NCBI GenBank assembly: GCA_005406025.1
Contig: BGZK01001467.1
Coordinates: 62,001-126,000, forward strand
Direction of reading: 5' to 3'
DNA: 64,000 nucleotides
Source: Eumeta japonica
Taxonomy: Eukaryota; Arthropoda; Insecta; Lepidoptera; Psychidae
The position numbers and the translations under genes were made by a program. Below, piece after piece: positions 24,248-36,002 of the stretch. The notes under the pieces are model-generated. The model was not told the origin of the DNA, searched no databases, and worked only from the letters and a program-made list of their open reading frames with translations. Position 1 is the stretch's first letter. Each line of letters starts with the position of its first letter.

Positions 24248-25215
24248 TGCTTCAACGATCAATACCATCACGATTGGTCACCTTCGGTCCAGTCCCCTAG
24301 ACCATTCGTTTAGTTTAGTATGTTACTGTGTGTCAGTGTTCCTTCGAGCCGCGTTCAGGAGTGTCGGGCTCTGCGCGTGTATGAGTGTGTATGGTGCCAC
24401 GCATTGTACATCGCACGGCGACAGTTATGCCACGTTTGCGCTCGTCCTGATGATATACTCCGGTTACTGTACCGTCTGCACGCCGAGTCCACGCACGGTT
24501 TCTGCGCATAGGGAGCGCTTCCGTAGGTTCACACTCCAGATACCGATCGCTATTTTAGTTATTTCGTGTGTTTTACAGGCATAAATAGTTTGCCATTGAC
24601 TACGTGAGGGCGGCCGCATGTTGACCAGCAGCAGTCTAGGGGGCGGACTTGCTCAGCGTCACGGTTAGCGGTCAAACTCTGTTATTGATGGTCAATCTAT
24701 GTCCAAATTTTAAATTCAGTAAGTTGCATTACGTTTTTACGTAACGATTAAAGGTCATTTTTGGATTTCAAATTTAAATTAATTGAATTAAGGGCCTAAA
24801 GCCCACGACCGGAACCGTTAGAATTATAACCGCCTATCGCGGTTTTTTGCCATATCCTTCACTACTCGCTTTTACAACCGTCGTCTAATATTGAATCTAT
24901 TACTCATGGTAATAGATAGCTTTAGTTATTTTTACCTCTTTCCGGGGTAATATCGTCACCTATAACGTTATTACGTTGTAGTAATCCGGAAGGGTTTCAT
25001 GACCTTCGCGCCGTTGGCACCCTTATGCCTTCTGGCCGCTTAGACCGCTTAAGCCGCGAAGCCTACGTAGCCTACGGGCTAAAACGGCAGGCGCCTTAAC
25101 GTTTAAGGGGGTTCTTAGTCCGTGCGAGTCGGACACACTCGTGCGCCCGGGCACACGGACTGCCATAACGGGTTTTTCCCCTCCTTCTGCTTCGTACGGG
25201 GAGAAATACAAAAAA

Positions 25216-26255
25216 AAAATCAATACCCCCAATACCAATAATAGTGATATGTTACATTAAAAAGAATAATTACACGGGATGTAATGTTCTTTTCAATATA
25301 AAGTATCATTTTCTTCAATGGAAGAATCTAGCGAAAACGTCTGGACCGCCATCGTGTCGCTGTGACAGCTGCTGTCGGATGTCCGAACTTCTGCCGCACG
25401 GATCGCTGATGACCGACGCACACTCGAGCGGTGCAGTGGCCTCGATTATACCCGCCTTTCTTTCGACTGTCACCAAATAACCTCGGAGGGCACCCGATGG
25501 TGCGCGATTACTTTCAGCCGCGCATGCCAATCTGCGCCCGATAAATATCAAAAGGCCGACTACATCAGTCGCTGGCCCAATGACTCGCAAGAACGGTGTT
25601 CCCTGCGAGAAGAAGCTCGGTTCTGAGCTCTAGACTCTTGCCCGTACCCGCATCCTTAACGGAGTGTAGAAGATGTATGAATAAATGAACGGCCACTTCG
25701 ATTTAATTGGATAAAATTCGACCCATCTAATTGGTCGCTCTCTGAAGGACGAATCCGAGAATAGTGAAAAATAGTATAAGAATGCAGCTGCATGCTGCAT
25801 TCTGCCTGCACCACTGCACCTGCTCAGTACAGCCACTACATCTACAGCCCACCATAGTACATAGTATACGTGTCGGTATATTGGAAGTGAAGCTCTGTAC
25901 CTCTATAGACACTTAGTGTTCAGAGGTATTATTTCGACGACACAAAGATGGCGAGGCGCTGCTCTTACGAAATAGTCAAGCGATCAGCAAATTAAAAAAC
26001 TGGCCGTTAATCGCTCCATACGCGTGCACCGCCCGGTCCGTCGCACATGTTCAGAAGAGCAAAGAGAGCGTTTTTACCAGGATGTGATGGACTTTGATAG
26101 GCGCTATCAGAGGCAGTATAATAAAAATATGATGGGATATAATTATATAATAAGGTAAATTCGTTTAGGGATTGATACAGAAAAGCAAACAAACAGAAAA
26201 ACTACAAAAAATATTTTTTTGATCTTCGTTTATATTTTGTTATAGTCTATTATTA
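25216..26255. other. Mixed-composition intergenic sequence, no supported gene
   Basis: The first part (25320-25620) is still CpG-rich with overlapping open frames on both strands and no recognised domain. A short hairpin GAATGCAGC/GCTGCATTC lies at 25780-25802. Confidence 0.45.
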
Positions 26256-26614
26256 ACACGCTTTTATAAGCTTGGGCTGTATGTTTGTATGTAACTAAGT
26301 AACGGAATCTTTGAGCTTAATTTTCATCGGTTTCTAGAAGTCTAATCAACTTGAAACTTTGTACACATCTCAAGGATCGATGACAATATAATAATTTGAT
26401 AACAGTTTCCCATTATCCTTATTAGAACCGCCAGGATTAATACAATCTTGGGTTGTATGTATCTATGTATGTAACGGAATTTTTGAGCTTAATTTTCACC
26501 AATTTCAAGAAGTCTGATTAATTTGAAACTTTGCATACTTATCAAGGAGCAATGACAATGCAATAATTTGATAAGTTTATCTTCTTATCCCGATCAGGAT
26601 TGCCAGGATCGAAT
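26256..26614 (+). repeat. Tandem pair of 175-bp units starting after ACACGCTTTTAT
   Basis: After ACACGCTTTTATAAGCTTGG, unit 1 (about 26270-26446) and unit 2 (about 26447-26614) share TGGGYTGTATGT, AACGGAATYTTTGAGCTTAA, TTGAAACTTTG, ATGACAAT-CAATAATTTGATAA and CCAGGAT in the same order. A third copy lies at 49567-49775. The CGATGACAATA block also occurs in the palindromic element at 4.4-5.5 kb. This is a non-autonomous element family; the class is unproven, but a link to the Helitron region is discussed in the findings. Confidence 0.7.
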
Positions 26615-26664
26615 AATTTCGTCACGTATCGTCTGCGTGTGAGAGTAAGTGGCTTATTATTACC

Positions 26665-26705
26665 GTTACTAAATTCTATTATTCTTTGTAATAGAATTTA
26701 GTAAC
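26665..26705. repeat. Perfect 17-bp-arm hairpin (GTTACTAAATTCTATTA)
   Basis: Arms at 26665-26681 and 26689-26705 are exact reverse complements around a 7-base loop. Confidence 0.9.
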
Positions 26706-26790
26706 GTCATAAGCATTATTAATAATTCAAATATTGTTGTATTGTTAAAAATTACAAATTTTACCAATCAACCGAACTAAAAGTGAAAAT

Positions 26791-27081
26791 AAATATAGTT
26801 TAAAACTAAACACGCTTTTAAGTATTATTAAAAGTGAAAATAATTTAATATGAACTCAAAAAAATAATAAACAATGACGAAAAATATTATGGTGGAAAAA
26901 GCGTGGGTTGCTCTACACACGAAAACTTTGGCACAAAGTGCCCCACGTTTTTTCCATAATAATACTAGTATTTTTCGTCATTGTTCATTATTTTTTTGAG
27001 TTCATATTAAGGATTATTTTTCACTTTTTAGTTTAATGTACTTTAAAAGCGTGTTTTTTAGTTTTTTTTTAAACTATATTT
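26791..27081. mobile_element. Foldback element, 291 bp, with CACGCTTTTA ends
   Basis: Left arm starts AAATATAGTTTAAAACTAAA then CACGCTTTTA; right arm ends TAAAAGCGTGTTTTTTAG then TTTAAACTATATTT. Arms stay complementary, with small gaps, through the ATGACGAAAAATATTATGG segment to a loop near 26918-26943. No reading frame. It shares the AGTTTAAAA...CACGCTTTTA end with the palindrome at 57976-58415. Confidence 0.8.
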
Positions 27082-29622
27082 ATCAATTATTATTTTTAAA
27101 TAAAAGTTATCTAAATACAAAATCATTTTTTATAATGATTTCCATTAAAATTATAAGATAATAAGTAATTTTTCTTAAAGTTCAAAATATCGCTCTGGTT
27201 TCTACAAAAGCAAACTTTAACAAAAAAAAACCTTTTTCCTTTTATTAGTTACGTAAAAGAATCTAAATTTAAAATTTAAAACTGAAACTCAAAAATATTG
27301 TCGACTCGTGTTGTAAGTCCATAGAAATCGTCCATTTTTTTCTGAGAGAAAAAACTAGCCTGTGATCACTCTCCAGGCTCATAAACTTTTTCTACAAAAG
27401 AATTATGTCGATAAATTGCTCTACTATTGCGTGAAAGAGGGACGAACTAACAAAAACAAGTCGCATTTATAATATCAGTAGAGATGTCATGTTCTGAATT
27501 CTTCACGTACGCGTCCAGCTGGCGTTCGTTCCTGTTTTTCCTTATCTTATGAAGATATATAATGATGTCTCGATTCCGTAAATCATGTGAGTCGACTTCT
27601 GACATACGGTAAGATAAATAACTGGCTGAGGAAGTTCTCGTTTTTACTCCCACAGTGTTAGAATTTATAGCGAAACACGTGCCCATAAATTGTATACGTT
27701 GTGATATGATTAAAGGACATCGCCGAAGAATTCTTTTTAAGCAAATAAAACGAGGTAGTAGATTCTGAAAGAAAGCTCGCAGAAGTCGTTTGTGAGGTCA
27801 AGAAGTATTGTAACCTTTTTTAATTTAGCTTAATTAGGTTTAGGGTTTCTTACCTTGAAAATATACAGCTCTAAGGAAAAAATCAAAGGAAATAAACTCA
27901 ACAGTATTATAGTAGTGTCAGTTTGCCTGTCTGTTTGAATGTCGGTTCACATGTATATATATTTCATTGTATCATATAATTTACTTTCTGGTAAGATGAA
28001 ATATAACATGGAGCAAGTATTATTGCTACAGTGTAGGTAAACTCCGAATGATATTTTGACATTTATTGATTCGGTGTATCAAATGACTAAGCACTTATCG
28101 GCTAGTTTTTCTTTAAATGACTTCACAAAAGGAGGAGCTTCTAAATTAGACACATAAATATTTTAAGCATGTTCACCAATTTCTGGAAAACAAATAAAAC
28201 GACTTGAAAAATGTTTTTTTTTTTTCAGTATTTTTGAACCCATAGAATGGTACCAAAAGAAATCGATGGAATTCTTCAAAAATTTTAGGCATATGAATGG
28301 TGTTTCGACCATTTTCTTAATTTATAGAAGTGTTTGTGGTCGGGCGCCATCGTCTTATAAATGGCTAGGATCTTGTGGATAGTGCGATGAACATGATTTC
28401 TAACTTTATCTATTTCTCAGAAATTGCTTTTATCATTTGAACTTTAGAGTGTTAGCAAGATGGTCTCATATCGTCTTATGTTGTTCAGAAAATCAATAAA
28501 AATTATGTTTACCTGAGTATCCTCTAGTTATGCTTTTTACAGATACAAAAGTAATGGCTGATATACGTAATAAAATATAAACATTATTTAAATTTATCTA
28601 ATTTCACAAAGTTTTGGACATAATTAAGAACTTTATTTTTTAATATCGAAACCGTCTCTTCCTTAGTTACTTAACTACATAGTAAAGCAGCTTAAATTAT
28701 CGCTACTTACGTTTTCTTATTTTCCGGTGAGTTGGAGAAAAACTCGTAAATTTAAAGGTCTTGGAACCGACCGACCTAATGAATGGCCGGGCGAAAGTAA
28801 GTCCGGGAGTGGTTGTACTTAAATTAAAAATGTTGAAGTTCTGGAAGGATACCAGCGGCGCCGGGAAATTGGGGATCGTAAATGGTTTTTCATTTTGTCC
28901 TTAAAAAAGCAAAGGACACGCTTGTCCAATTATATCAATTATTGACTTTCCACGAGCAAAAGCAAGTGATTAGTACAAAGTTTAATTACCTAATTACTGA
29001 AAATTTTTGAGTCAAATAACTGCGAAAACAAAAAGCGTTTTCAAATAGCTATTAATATAATTTGGTGTATTTGGTATTGGTACAAGTTAAAGCAAGACAA
29101 AGAAAATGAACTATAAACATGAATATAAAGTTAAGTATTAAGTTAAAAAGATAAATAATTATGGTAATTGAGATATATACACGTCTGGCTGGTCTTTAGC
29201 TGGCACCGACTTCAGATACGATTAACTATTTGAATAGGTTTTAATAGACGGTTCTTATTTTTCAATGTTTTTTTAATTTTATTTTACTTTGCCTACGAAA
29301 ATGAAGCGAGCCGAGCAAGTAAGGTTAAATTTTACAGCAGCAAATTTTGGGAGAAAATCTTTTTTCTCAAACGAATTATCCGGTGTCAGTATCCTTAGTA
29401 GATTCAAGAAGCGTGAATGTTAAATGGTATAGGCGTTGGTTCGTTTTGGAACAGCCACATGTACGACTGGCGTTTCCTTCCCAAATAATACTGATAAATT
29501 CATTTATATCTATCTCAAAGGTGGCTAAATAAGCCCTGAACTTGATTTCGAGCCTGTGTTAGATTGTGCGGTATCCAGTGGGAAACTATTCTCCTAACGC
29601 AAAAACGCCCTTGTAGAAGTTC
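27082..29622. other. AT-rich intergenic sequence, no supported gene
   Basis: Only short chance frames. Nothing with a domain or exon signature was found on either strand. Confidence 0.5.
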
Positions 29623-29791
29623 CTGTACAGTGCAACGCACGAAACTTTGCCGCTCTGAATTGCTTGCTATTGATGTCATGTGCAGGTTTAATACTTCCCA
29701 ACCCTTTTTTCTCTTCCCCGTGCCAATTTTACGCTATTGCGACACTTTCGTGACTAACTTCACAGCGGCAGAGTTTCGTACATTGTACTGG
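29623..29791. repeat. Inverted repeat, ~35-bp arms around a 100-bp spacer
   Basis: The left arm (29623-29659) contains GCACGAAACTTTGCCGCTCTG; the right arm (29760-29791) contains CAGCGGCAGAGTTTCGTAC. They pair with a few mismatches. The frames that read across it look like chance frames. Confidence 0.6.
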
Positions 29792-30390
29792 ACACTTTTC
29801 GATCAAATCCGCAGTAATGCTGAACCTTTTCGTTTGTAATTCATCTATTCTCTTGAATTTTTTACAGCCAGCACCTTTTTTCTGTAACAGCCATCTAACG
29901 GTGGCAGTTATTTCTACGCCCGCCAAAGTTACAGGACCTCGCTTTTTGTTGAATCTATATCCATAAAAGATTTATGTCTACGAACGTCAAAAAAAGTTTT
30001 TCAAATGAGTTTCTGGCTTTAGTCGATATTTGAAATCGTATAAAATCGTGTCAAAACGTCCTCGTTGTAGTTCCATTTTTTAGTAAGACAGAAAGTTTTA
30101 ATTTTGCTCGAAACAAAATGTAGAGAGTAATTTAATTTTAAAATGTCCATTTTAGTTCATAAACAGTCAAATTTTATAACTCAGTAAAAACAAGCCAGCG
30201 TCTTTTTATTAGGAACTTTTTCATGAAATGTTTTGCGTGGTCCGATATGTCTAATTGTTTAGGCAAAATATTCGATGAAATTGTGCTGGCGGCAACATTT
30301 TCTACGATTTAAAATCATACACGATTTTTGATATACGATGTTTATTGTATTGTTATATTGAAGTGAAACTTCTAATGCGACTTCCAACAA

Positions 30391-30416
30391 GGTGGCGTTA
30401 AACGTTTAACGCTACC
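30391..30416. repeat. 26-bp palindrome GGTGGCGTTAAA-CG-TTTAACGCTACC
   Basis: Twelve-bp arms with one mismatch around a CG centre. A smaller stem GTGGAG/CTCCAC follows at 30455-30469. Confidence 0.8.
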
Positions 30417-30704
30417 ATGGAGGGGGTATGAAAGCACTGTTTCACTTCTTCCGCGTGGAGGGACTCCACACACAATTTTTTTTATTACCTATATTGAAAC
30501 ATTTGAGGATCAATAAGGAATTGGGAAAAGAATAAGGTATTATAATATCCGGCAATGGTATTTTAAATATATTTACAACAACCGGACTGTAAATATATCT
30601 CTAAACTTTATATTCTTCTACCCTCTCTTGTCTTGGCTCAAGCTCAACTCGACGATCGTTCAAAGGCTGAGATTCGATGATATTTTCGAACTATAAGAGG
30701 TGCC

Positions 30705-31071
30705 TGTCAATATGGATGACGTCAATATTACAACGTTATGGATTGTATAATATCAAAAAATTAAAAATTATAATCTTGAAAACTACATTCAATTTATTCA
30801 GTAGTTCTCCGCATAATAAGCCGTATAATCCCAGTAACACAGAACTGTTACCGTCAACTTCGGTAACCGTCGGGTGTGTTCGGTCGTCATCGGCTTTTAT
30901 CCGATTCCGTCGGCGAGCGCGCACGAACGGGTGAAAAGGAAATCGCATTCAGACGCCCGCGACCGCGTGGTGTAGATTTAATTTTGTATTGTGTAAATAT
31001 TTTAATATTTTTCGAAATAAATTAAGTATACGAGTAGTTTAGTATGTTTTTACTTAATTCATATTCTAACA
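30705..31071 (+). repeat. Candidate LTR (TGT...ACA), 367 bp
   Basis: Begins TGTCAATATGGATGACGTCA and ends ATTCTAACA, followed by AACTTCAGAAGTGGGATC, which could be a primer-binding region. Its 3' third (30931-31040) is repeated at 33120-33216 in the same orientation. It contains a TGACGTCA CRE box at 30717-30724, a feature some LTR promoters have. LTR identity is an inference: the second copy is truncated at its 5' side and no gag or pol was recognised between the copies. Confidence 0.4.
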
Positions 31072-33119
31072 AACTTCAGAAGTGGGATCATCGAGAATTC
31101 ATATATTCTTGGAAAACACGCCAGTTGGAAAACGAAGCGTAAGTCCACCTTGTTGCCGAATATTACAATTGTTTACATGAAGAAAATTCACCCTAGTTTG
31201 ACATTGATGTTCCATATATACATGACACTAATTAGATTACGGAAATAAAGGTACGATGAAGTATAAATTATTAAAACAAAATAAAGAGAGGGCACTAAAC
31301 CTAATAAATTGTAGCACTTAAAAATTGTTTAAAGTAGTAGAGAATATCATTTAAACTTATATTTGAGTATTAAATGAGGTATATTTGTTGACTGAGTTTA
31401 CATGAAACTATAATAATACCTACGAAAGGCGCGCGCGTCGGAGCCTACGTTCATCGACCCCTAGCGACGACGACGTCTCCTATGCCTACCACGTGACGCG
31501 GGCGGCTCGCCCCGGTTGTATGATGTTTTTCTCTAAATATTATTTACATCCTTATATATTATGAAATGATATGAATAAAGAAATTAGATCACGCATGAGT
31601 ATTAATACCAAGATTAGCATATATTTGTATTTCAAACATCTATTTTCATTCCTTTCTTAGGGTCTTCTTTTTTTATAACGATACGTTATCAAATGAATTT
31701 GAAAGGAAAAGAAAAGAAGGTACATTATTAAGCTCTTGCATAGCTTTTACCGCGGGCTTTGAGCGCGGCGACCGAATCAAAAAATTCCGTAACGAAAATA
31801 AAACCTAACACCCACTCGCCTACCATGTAGCTCGGCCGAGCGTTCACTTAAAGTGTATGTATATGATACGACTGTACGAAGCTCGCACGGATCGAGACGA
31901 GCTGCTCCGAAATCGGACGAATACGTAAGCAGCTGTTTGTGAGAAAGTATATAGGTGTATAGGTATCTATCATATCTTTATAATGCCACACTCACCGCAT
32001 GTGCCCCGTAAGTATACATGTAGGTATATATGTATACATAGGTGTACTTATGTACAACAGTGAATGGCAGTTGCTGATGAATAGCCATACGCGTAAAATT
32101 TGTGTATAAAGCGCTTTAAATATGAATGAACAAAGTGCATTTATTAATGAAGAAGGTGATGAAAAACTTGAATTAACATCAAAGAAAAAAAAATACTGCA
32201 TAAATAAATAAATAATTATAATTGCATAAGTTGATAAAATATGCTATGCACTAGCTTTACCGCGGCAGTCCCCGAGTGCCACATGTTTAATTTTTTATTA
32301 TTATATAAATTATTACAATTGTGATTTTTTTTTCCTTTTGCTGTCTACGTATAATATAAAGAACAAAATAATTTATTTATATTGATTGGATTTGAGACTT
32401 TATAAATATTGTGCTTTTATGACCCAATAGGAGTAACATAACTAATCATAAGAAAAATAAATAATGCGTAAAATACTACGAGTTATCAAGAAATATTTAT
32501 TTGATTATTAATTTCAGATCAACGAATTAAAAGATGGAATTGGATGATGATACCCTTCCAACTGAAGGAAACAAAGAGCGAGGTAACTCGGCTGACTAAT
32601 GTTGCCTCGACGTTGAGGTGTCAGGCTCAGTCAGCGCTATTAGAGGTAAAACATTATTCTGAGGTCAAGGGCAGGCTAAAATTGTTCAGGCTGAGTTTAC
32701 TGGTGGGTCAGGCCAAAGTAGCCCTAGGTATGAGAGGTCAAGCCGAGCCAGTTATAGGTTGTGTAAGAAACGTAATCGTTGTTGCTCAGAACCGGAGAGT
32801 TCATCACCATGCTACAAAACCCACATTACCGACGTTACGGTTGGGCTACTCAAGACGCTCTTAGTCAGATTATCTTAATAATGAAGTCCTTGAACAAAAC
32901 AGGAGCACTAGTCGCACAATAAAATGAAGAGGAGGCGATACCGTAGCTCATCTTCATTATCCTTCAGTAAGTCCCAGGGTATTATTTATCGTTATATTTA
33001 TCGTAAACGAAAACACTATTGAATGTCTTAGTCACAAAATTTTATGTTTGCTGTGTTTCCAAAAGTAATCAAAGCATTCAAGCGTTCACATAATACAAAA
33101 CTATCTTCTTTTAATAATG
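31072..33119. other. Sequence between the two LTR-like copies, no recognised gag-pol
   Basis: Contains CpG-rich patches at 31425-31520 and 31735-31930 with repeat-end signatures (31738-31761, 32250-32268). A 106-residue open frame at 32544-32864 has internal GGTCAGGC-like repeats and no domain I recognise. If this is an LTR element, its coding part has been largely lost or replaced by other insertions. Confidence 0.4.
32250..32268 (-). repeat. Repeat end, ACTAGCTTTACCGCGGCAG
   Basis: Read on the minus strand this is a GC-rich hairpin-prone segment ending in CTAG followed by T, like the 3' ends of Helitron-type elements. Related ends occur at 31738-31761, 36003-36031, 45493-45521 and 63613-63645. 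Confidence 0.4.
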
Positions 33120-33216
33120 GTGAAAAGGAGATCGCATTCAGACGCCCACGACCGCGTGGTGTAGAATTAATTTTGTGTAAGTATTTTTCTAAATAAATTA
33201 AGTATTCGAGTGGTTT
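33120..33216 (+). repeat. Second copy of the LTR-like 3' third
   Basis: Matches 30931-31040, including GATCGCATTCAGACGCCC (with one variant base), GACCGCGTGGTGTAGA and AAATAAATTAAGTAT-CGAGT. Two internal deletions shorten it to 97 bp. Direct orientation and 2.1-kb spacing suit a decayed LTR retrotransposon. Confidence 0.65.
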
Positions 33217-34716
33217 CGTAATTTTTTTTATAATTCAAACCCCATTGCCAATAGAATATCTAATGTTACGATATTCAGAACATTTTTTTGTACTATATAT
33301 TGATAATTATTTCTTTTTCAAAGATAATAAATAAAATACATGTATAAATCATACATATTTACATATTAATAATGAGAAGATGGAAAGGTTACCTTGAAAA
33401 TGTATTTCTAAGTCTCCGAGTCTTCTAGCGTTAATGCTGAACAGAGGAAAAATAATTTCCTCTCAGTTGAGAACTTTGATAGTTTAAAAGGCGGGGAGGA
33501 CTCAGCTTGTGTTTACGTGAATTATGATGCCACAGTCAGCCAGTCCGCCGGTTTTGCAAGTTAATTATTTGAGATAATTCTTATTGTGTTCGAAAAACAA
33601 TAAATGACAAATGATCTAAAACTATTAGGAGAGATGAAAGACGTGATTAATCTTAAGCTCTCGGCAAAAGCTAATTCATGTTGCTGGGAAAAGCATTCAG
33701 ATGTCGCAGGTAACATCATAATATTATGTACTTCAGGAAGTAGTCGTTAGTTTGTCAATGTCTGCCATAATGCTGGTAATTTATGAACTCAAAAAAGTTT
33801 AAGGTTTCACTAAAAATTTATAACTCGCAAAAGAAATTTACTACACAATACTGTTCACTGTCATGGAGTTCACAAATAATTCGACTAAGGGGTTTAATGA
33901 CGAATTAGATATTCAAAATATTATTGAGAACTGATCATTGGACAATTGCAATCTTCGAAGTCTTTCTCTCACATCCATCAATCTGTCTCTTGAGATCAAC
34001 GTACTCGATTGTAATTTATGTCAAGATGTCAATTATGACAATTAATTATATACAGATATTATGTTGGCTTTATGGCCAGAAAGCTGGTATATGTCGATTT
34101 GCTGTCTGTTTCTTTGGCATGAATGTCAACGAAACAGTTTCTTCATTTACCGGCACTAATCTTCTGGCGGACAGATAGTTGAAGGACCAATCGGACTTGG
34201 CCCAAAGCATTCCTGAACAAGCCATTTGCTTTTAATAATCTATAATAAAAAAGCTATTTATGCTTTTCATACCAATATTATATTTTATTATATTATAAGA
34301 TTAAAGCAATATATGAATGTCATGTTCCACAAAAAAATATTATAGCACAAACTAGAGCAAATGTGTGACAATAGTGAATTCTGTGAGTAATATTGAAGGA
34401 AGTTTATTGTTGAAGCCCTCTGAGCTGAAACGGGAAAATGACCTGTTTTATTTCGAATCACACCGCTGGACTCCGGGTGCGGAATTGTTAAAATGAAGCC
34501 TTCTCAGATTTTCGTTGTGAGTTGTGGGTTTCTGATTATTTTTCTTTTCATATTTCGAAATGAACGTAAAAATGTGCTCTTTGTGTTTTGAAGACGTATG
34601 GCGACCTCCAACTAAAACTAAATCGATAATATTCATATAGATGTAATGTTATTGAAAATTGTTTATCAAACGCTTACATATCCTGTCTCGTTTATTTTGA
34701 TATTTCCCTTATAAAT
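33217..34716. other. AT-rich intergenic sequence, no supported gene
   Basis: The frame at 33924-34178 is hydrophobic and lacks any family signature; nothing else supportable was seen. Confidence 0.5.
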
Positions 34717-34771
34717 ATAAGAAAATTACAGAATATTTACTATATTTATGTAAATTCTGTAATTTTCTTAT
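34717..34771. repeat. AT-rich hairpin, ~23-bp arms (ATAAGAAAATTACAGAAT)
   Basis: The left arm 34717-34740 pairs with 34750-34771 (TAAATTCTGTAATTTTCTTA) with one or two unpaired bases around a short AT-rich loop. Confidence 0.8.
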
Positions 34772-35225
34772 GTTTATTTGCTTTTGGTCTGTGTCAACAA
34801 TGTTGAGTAACGTTACAAGTTTTAAAACCGCTTAGTATAAGTATAATGATTCTTTTGAGAATGTTTCTTACCATTACGAGAAAAAGAACAGCTTTTTCGC
34901 AACAGATTTTTAATATACTATTATGCCTTCCAAAATCTTTACTATGATACTTTTAAATAATAGCTTCGTTGTGATCTAGTGTACGACGAAACAGATACGT
35001 AATTGCAATTTGTATTTATTTATTTTGACAATAAAAATACGAAATTTTCAACTTTAACTTCAAAATGTTATCTTATATAATTTATCCTCTTATGCTAAAT
35101 CGGTAACACGGTTTGATCCTAATCCCATTCCTTCTCGCGATTCTGATCCCGAACCAATATTGAATTTCAAGTTCATTAAGATCAAACGTGTTAGTGAGAT
35201 CGTTTCACTATAAAAAAAATTTGCG

Positions 35226-35265
35226 GCATCACGTATGGTTCCCATACCGAAAACATACGTGATGC
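35226..35265. repeat. Hairpin GCATCACGTATG / CATACGTGATGC
   Basis: Twelve-bp perfect arms with a 16-base loop. Each arm contains an ACGT core. Confidence 0.85.
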
Positions 35266-35419
35266 GGTATAGAATCTAAAATGGGTCCGAGACTGTGATC
35301 GTGGTTGATAATGTGGTGACCTACAACATACGTGCGAAACATAAAGACAGTTCTGAAAAGAACTACGGCACGCCCGCAGAAGTTGCGAACTACAGATCGA
35401 ACGTTATATCGCACACATT

Positions 35420-35600
35420 ATCGCCTCGCCTCAGAATTCTTCGTGCGCCGCTTCAATGACCGCCCGTCGCGGCATCCGCCGGTCGTCTGACGAAGCAAAA
35501 CGCTGCACATGGCGGGGATATTTTGAACACAACGCGCGCATGCGCTCTGCGATTGGCTCAGTGTCGGCCGCCAGCGCGGAAACAAATGAGTACAATCGCA
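35420..35600. promoter_or_regulatory. CpG-rich promoter-like patch with NRF1-like and CCAAT boxes
   Basis: A CpG-dense stretch in AT-rich surroundings. It contains CGCGCATGCGCT (one base from the NRF1 consensus YGCGCAYGCGCR) and GATTGGCTC (inverted CCAAT box) about 20 bp further on. No gene start was identified on either side, so a promoter is only possible; a repeat end is an alternative because a CTAG-type repeat end lies 430 bp downstream. Confidence 0.3.
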
Positions 35601-36002
35601 ACAATTAAAAATGATTAGGGCACTAACGATCGTCTCGATTATATAGAATTCTGGATAATTAATTGGCGGATTTTGTGGACCCATTGTTCACAAGATAATA
35701 TAGAAGAACAAATTTATCAAAAATAAAACATGAAATTCATACAGTTACTAGTTGTTTCACTGAAAGCAACCCAGCCGCTATAGTAACGCTATCGATCAAT
35801 ATAAAAGATTTTGTTGTATGTCACTGCGAGCGAGAGATGTTGATGAATTGTGTATATTTCGAACAGAACCAAAATCTAGATCTGGAACAGAATTAGAATG
35901 AAAAGCGAAGCCAAAACTGAAATTGAGAGAAACATCGAATTGGGGTTATTGATTAAAAGCGTGATCGGTCGAAATAGAAATTAAAAAATCATTTGATATC
36001 TT

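Larger units (their letters stand above)
23095..25215. repeat. GC-rich, CpG-rich island, unclassified (probable decayed element)
   Basis: Base composition switches from strongly AT-rich to GC- and CpG-rich for about 2 kb, then back. Frames are open on both strands, as expected from composition (23084-23437 minus, 23252-23512 plus, 23551-23799 plus, 23956-24255 minus), but none shows a domain I know. The segment contains a ~105-bp tandem repeat and a 30-bp hairpin. The end (about 24990-25215) carries GTGCGAGTCGGACACACTCG and finishes in an A-rich tail near 25206, which suggests the 3' end of a non-LTR element on the plus strand. An inserted mobile element or an unannotated promoter region are both possible. 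Confidence 0.4.

Noticed and set aside
23084..24255. Several frames in the GC-rich island as host exons
   Set aside because: They overlap on both strands, lack known motifs, and one is only the tandem repeat read through.
29347..29839. Frames of 61 and 91 residues as exons
   Set aside because: No recognised domain; the second one spans an inverted repeat.
32544..32864. 106-residue frame as a retroelement gag
   Set aside because: No zinc knuckle, capsid or protease motif; internal GGTCAGGC repeats explain its regularity.
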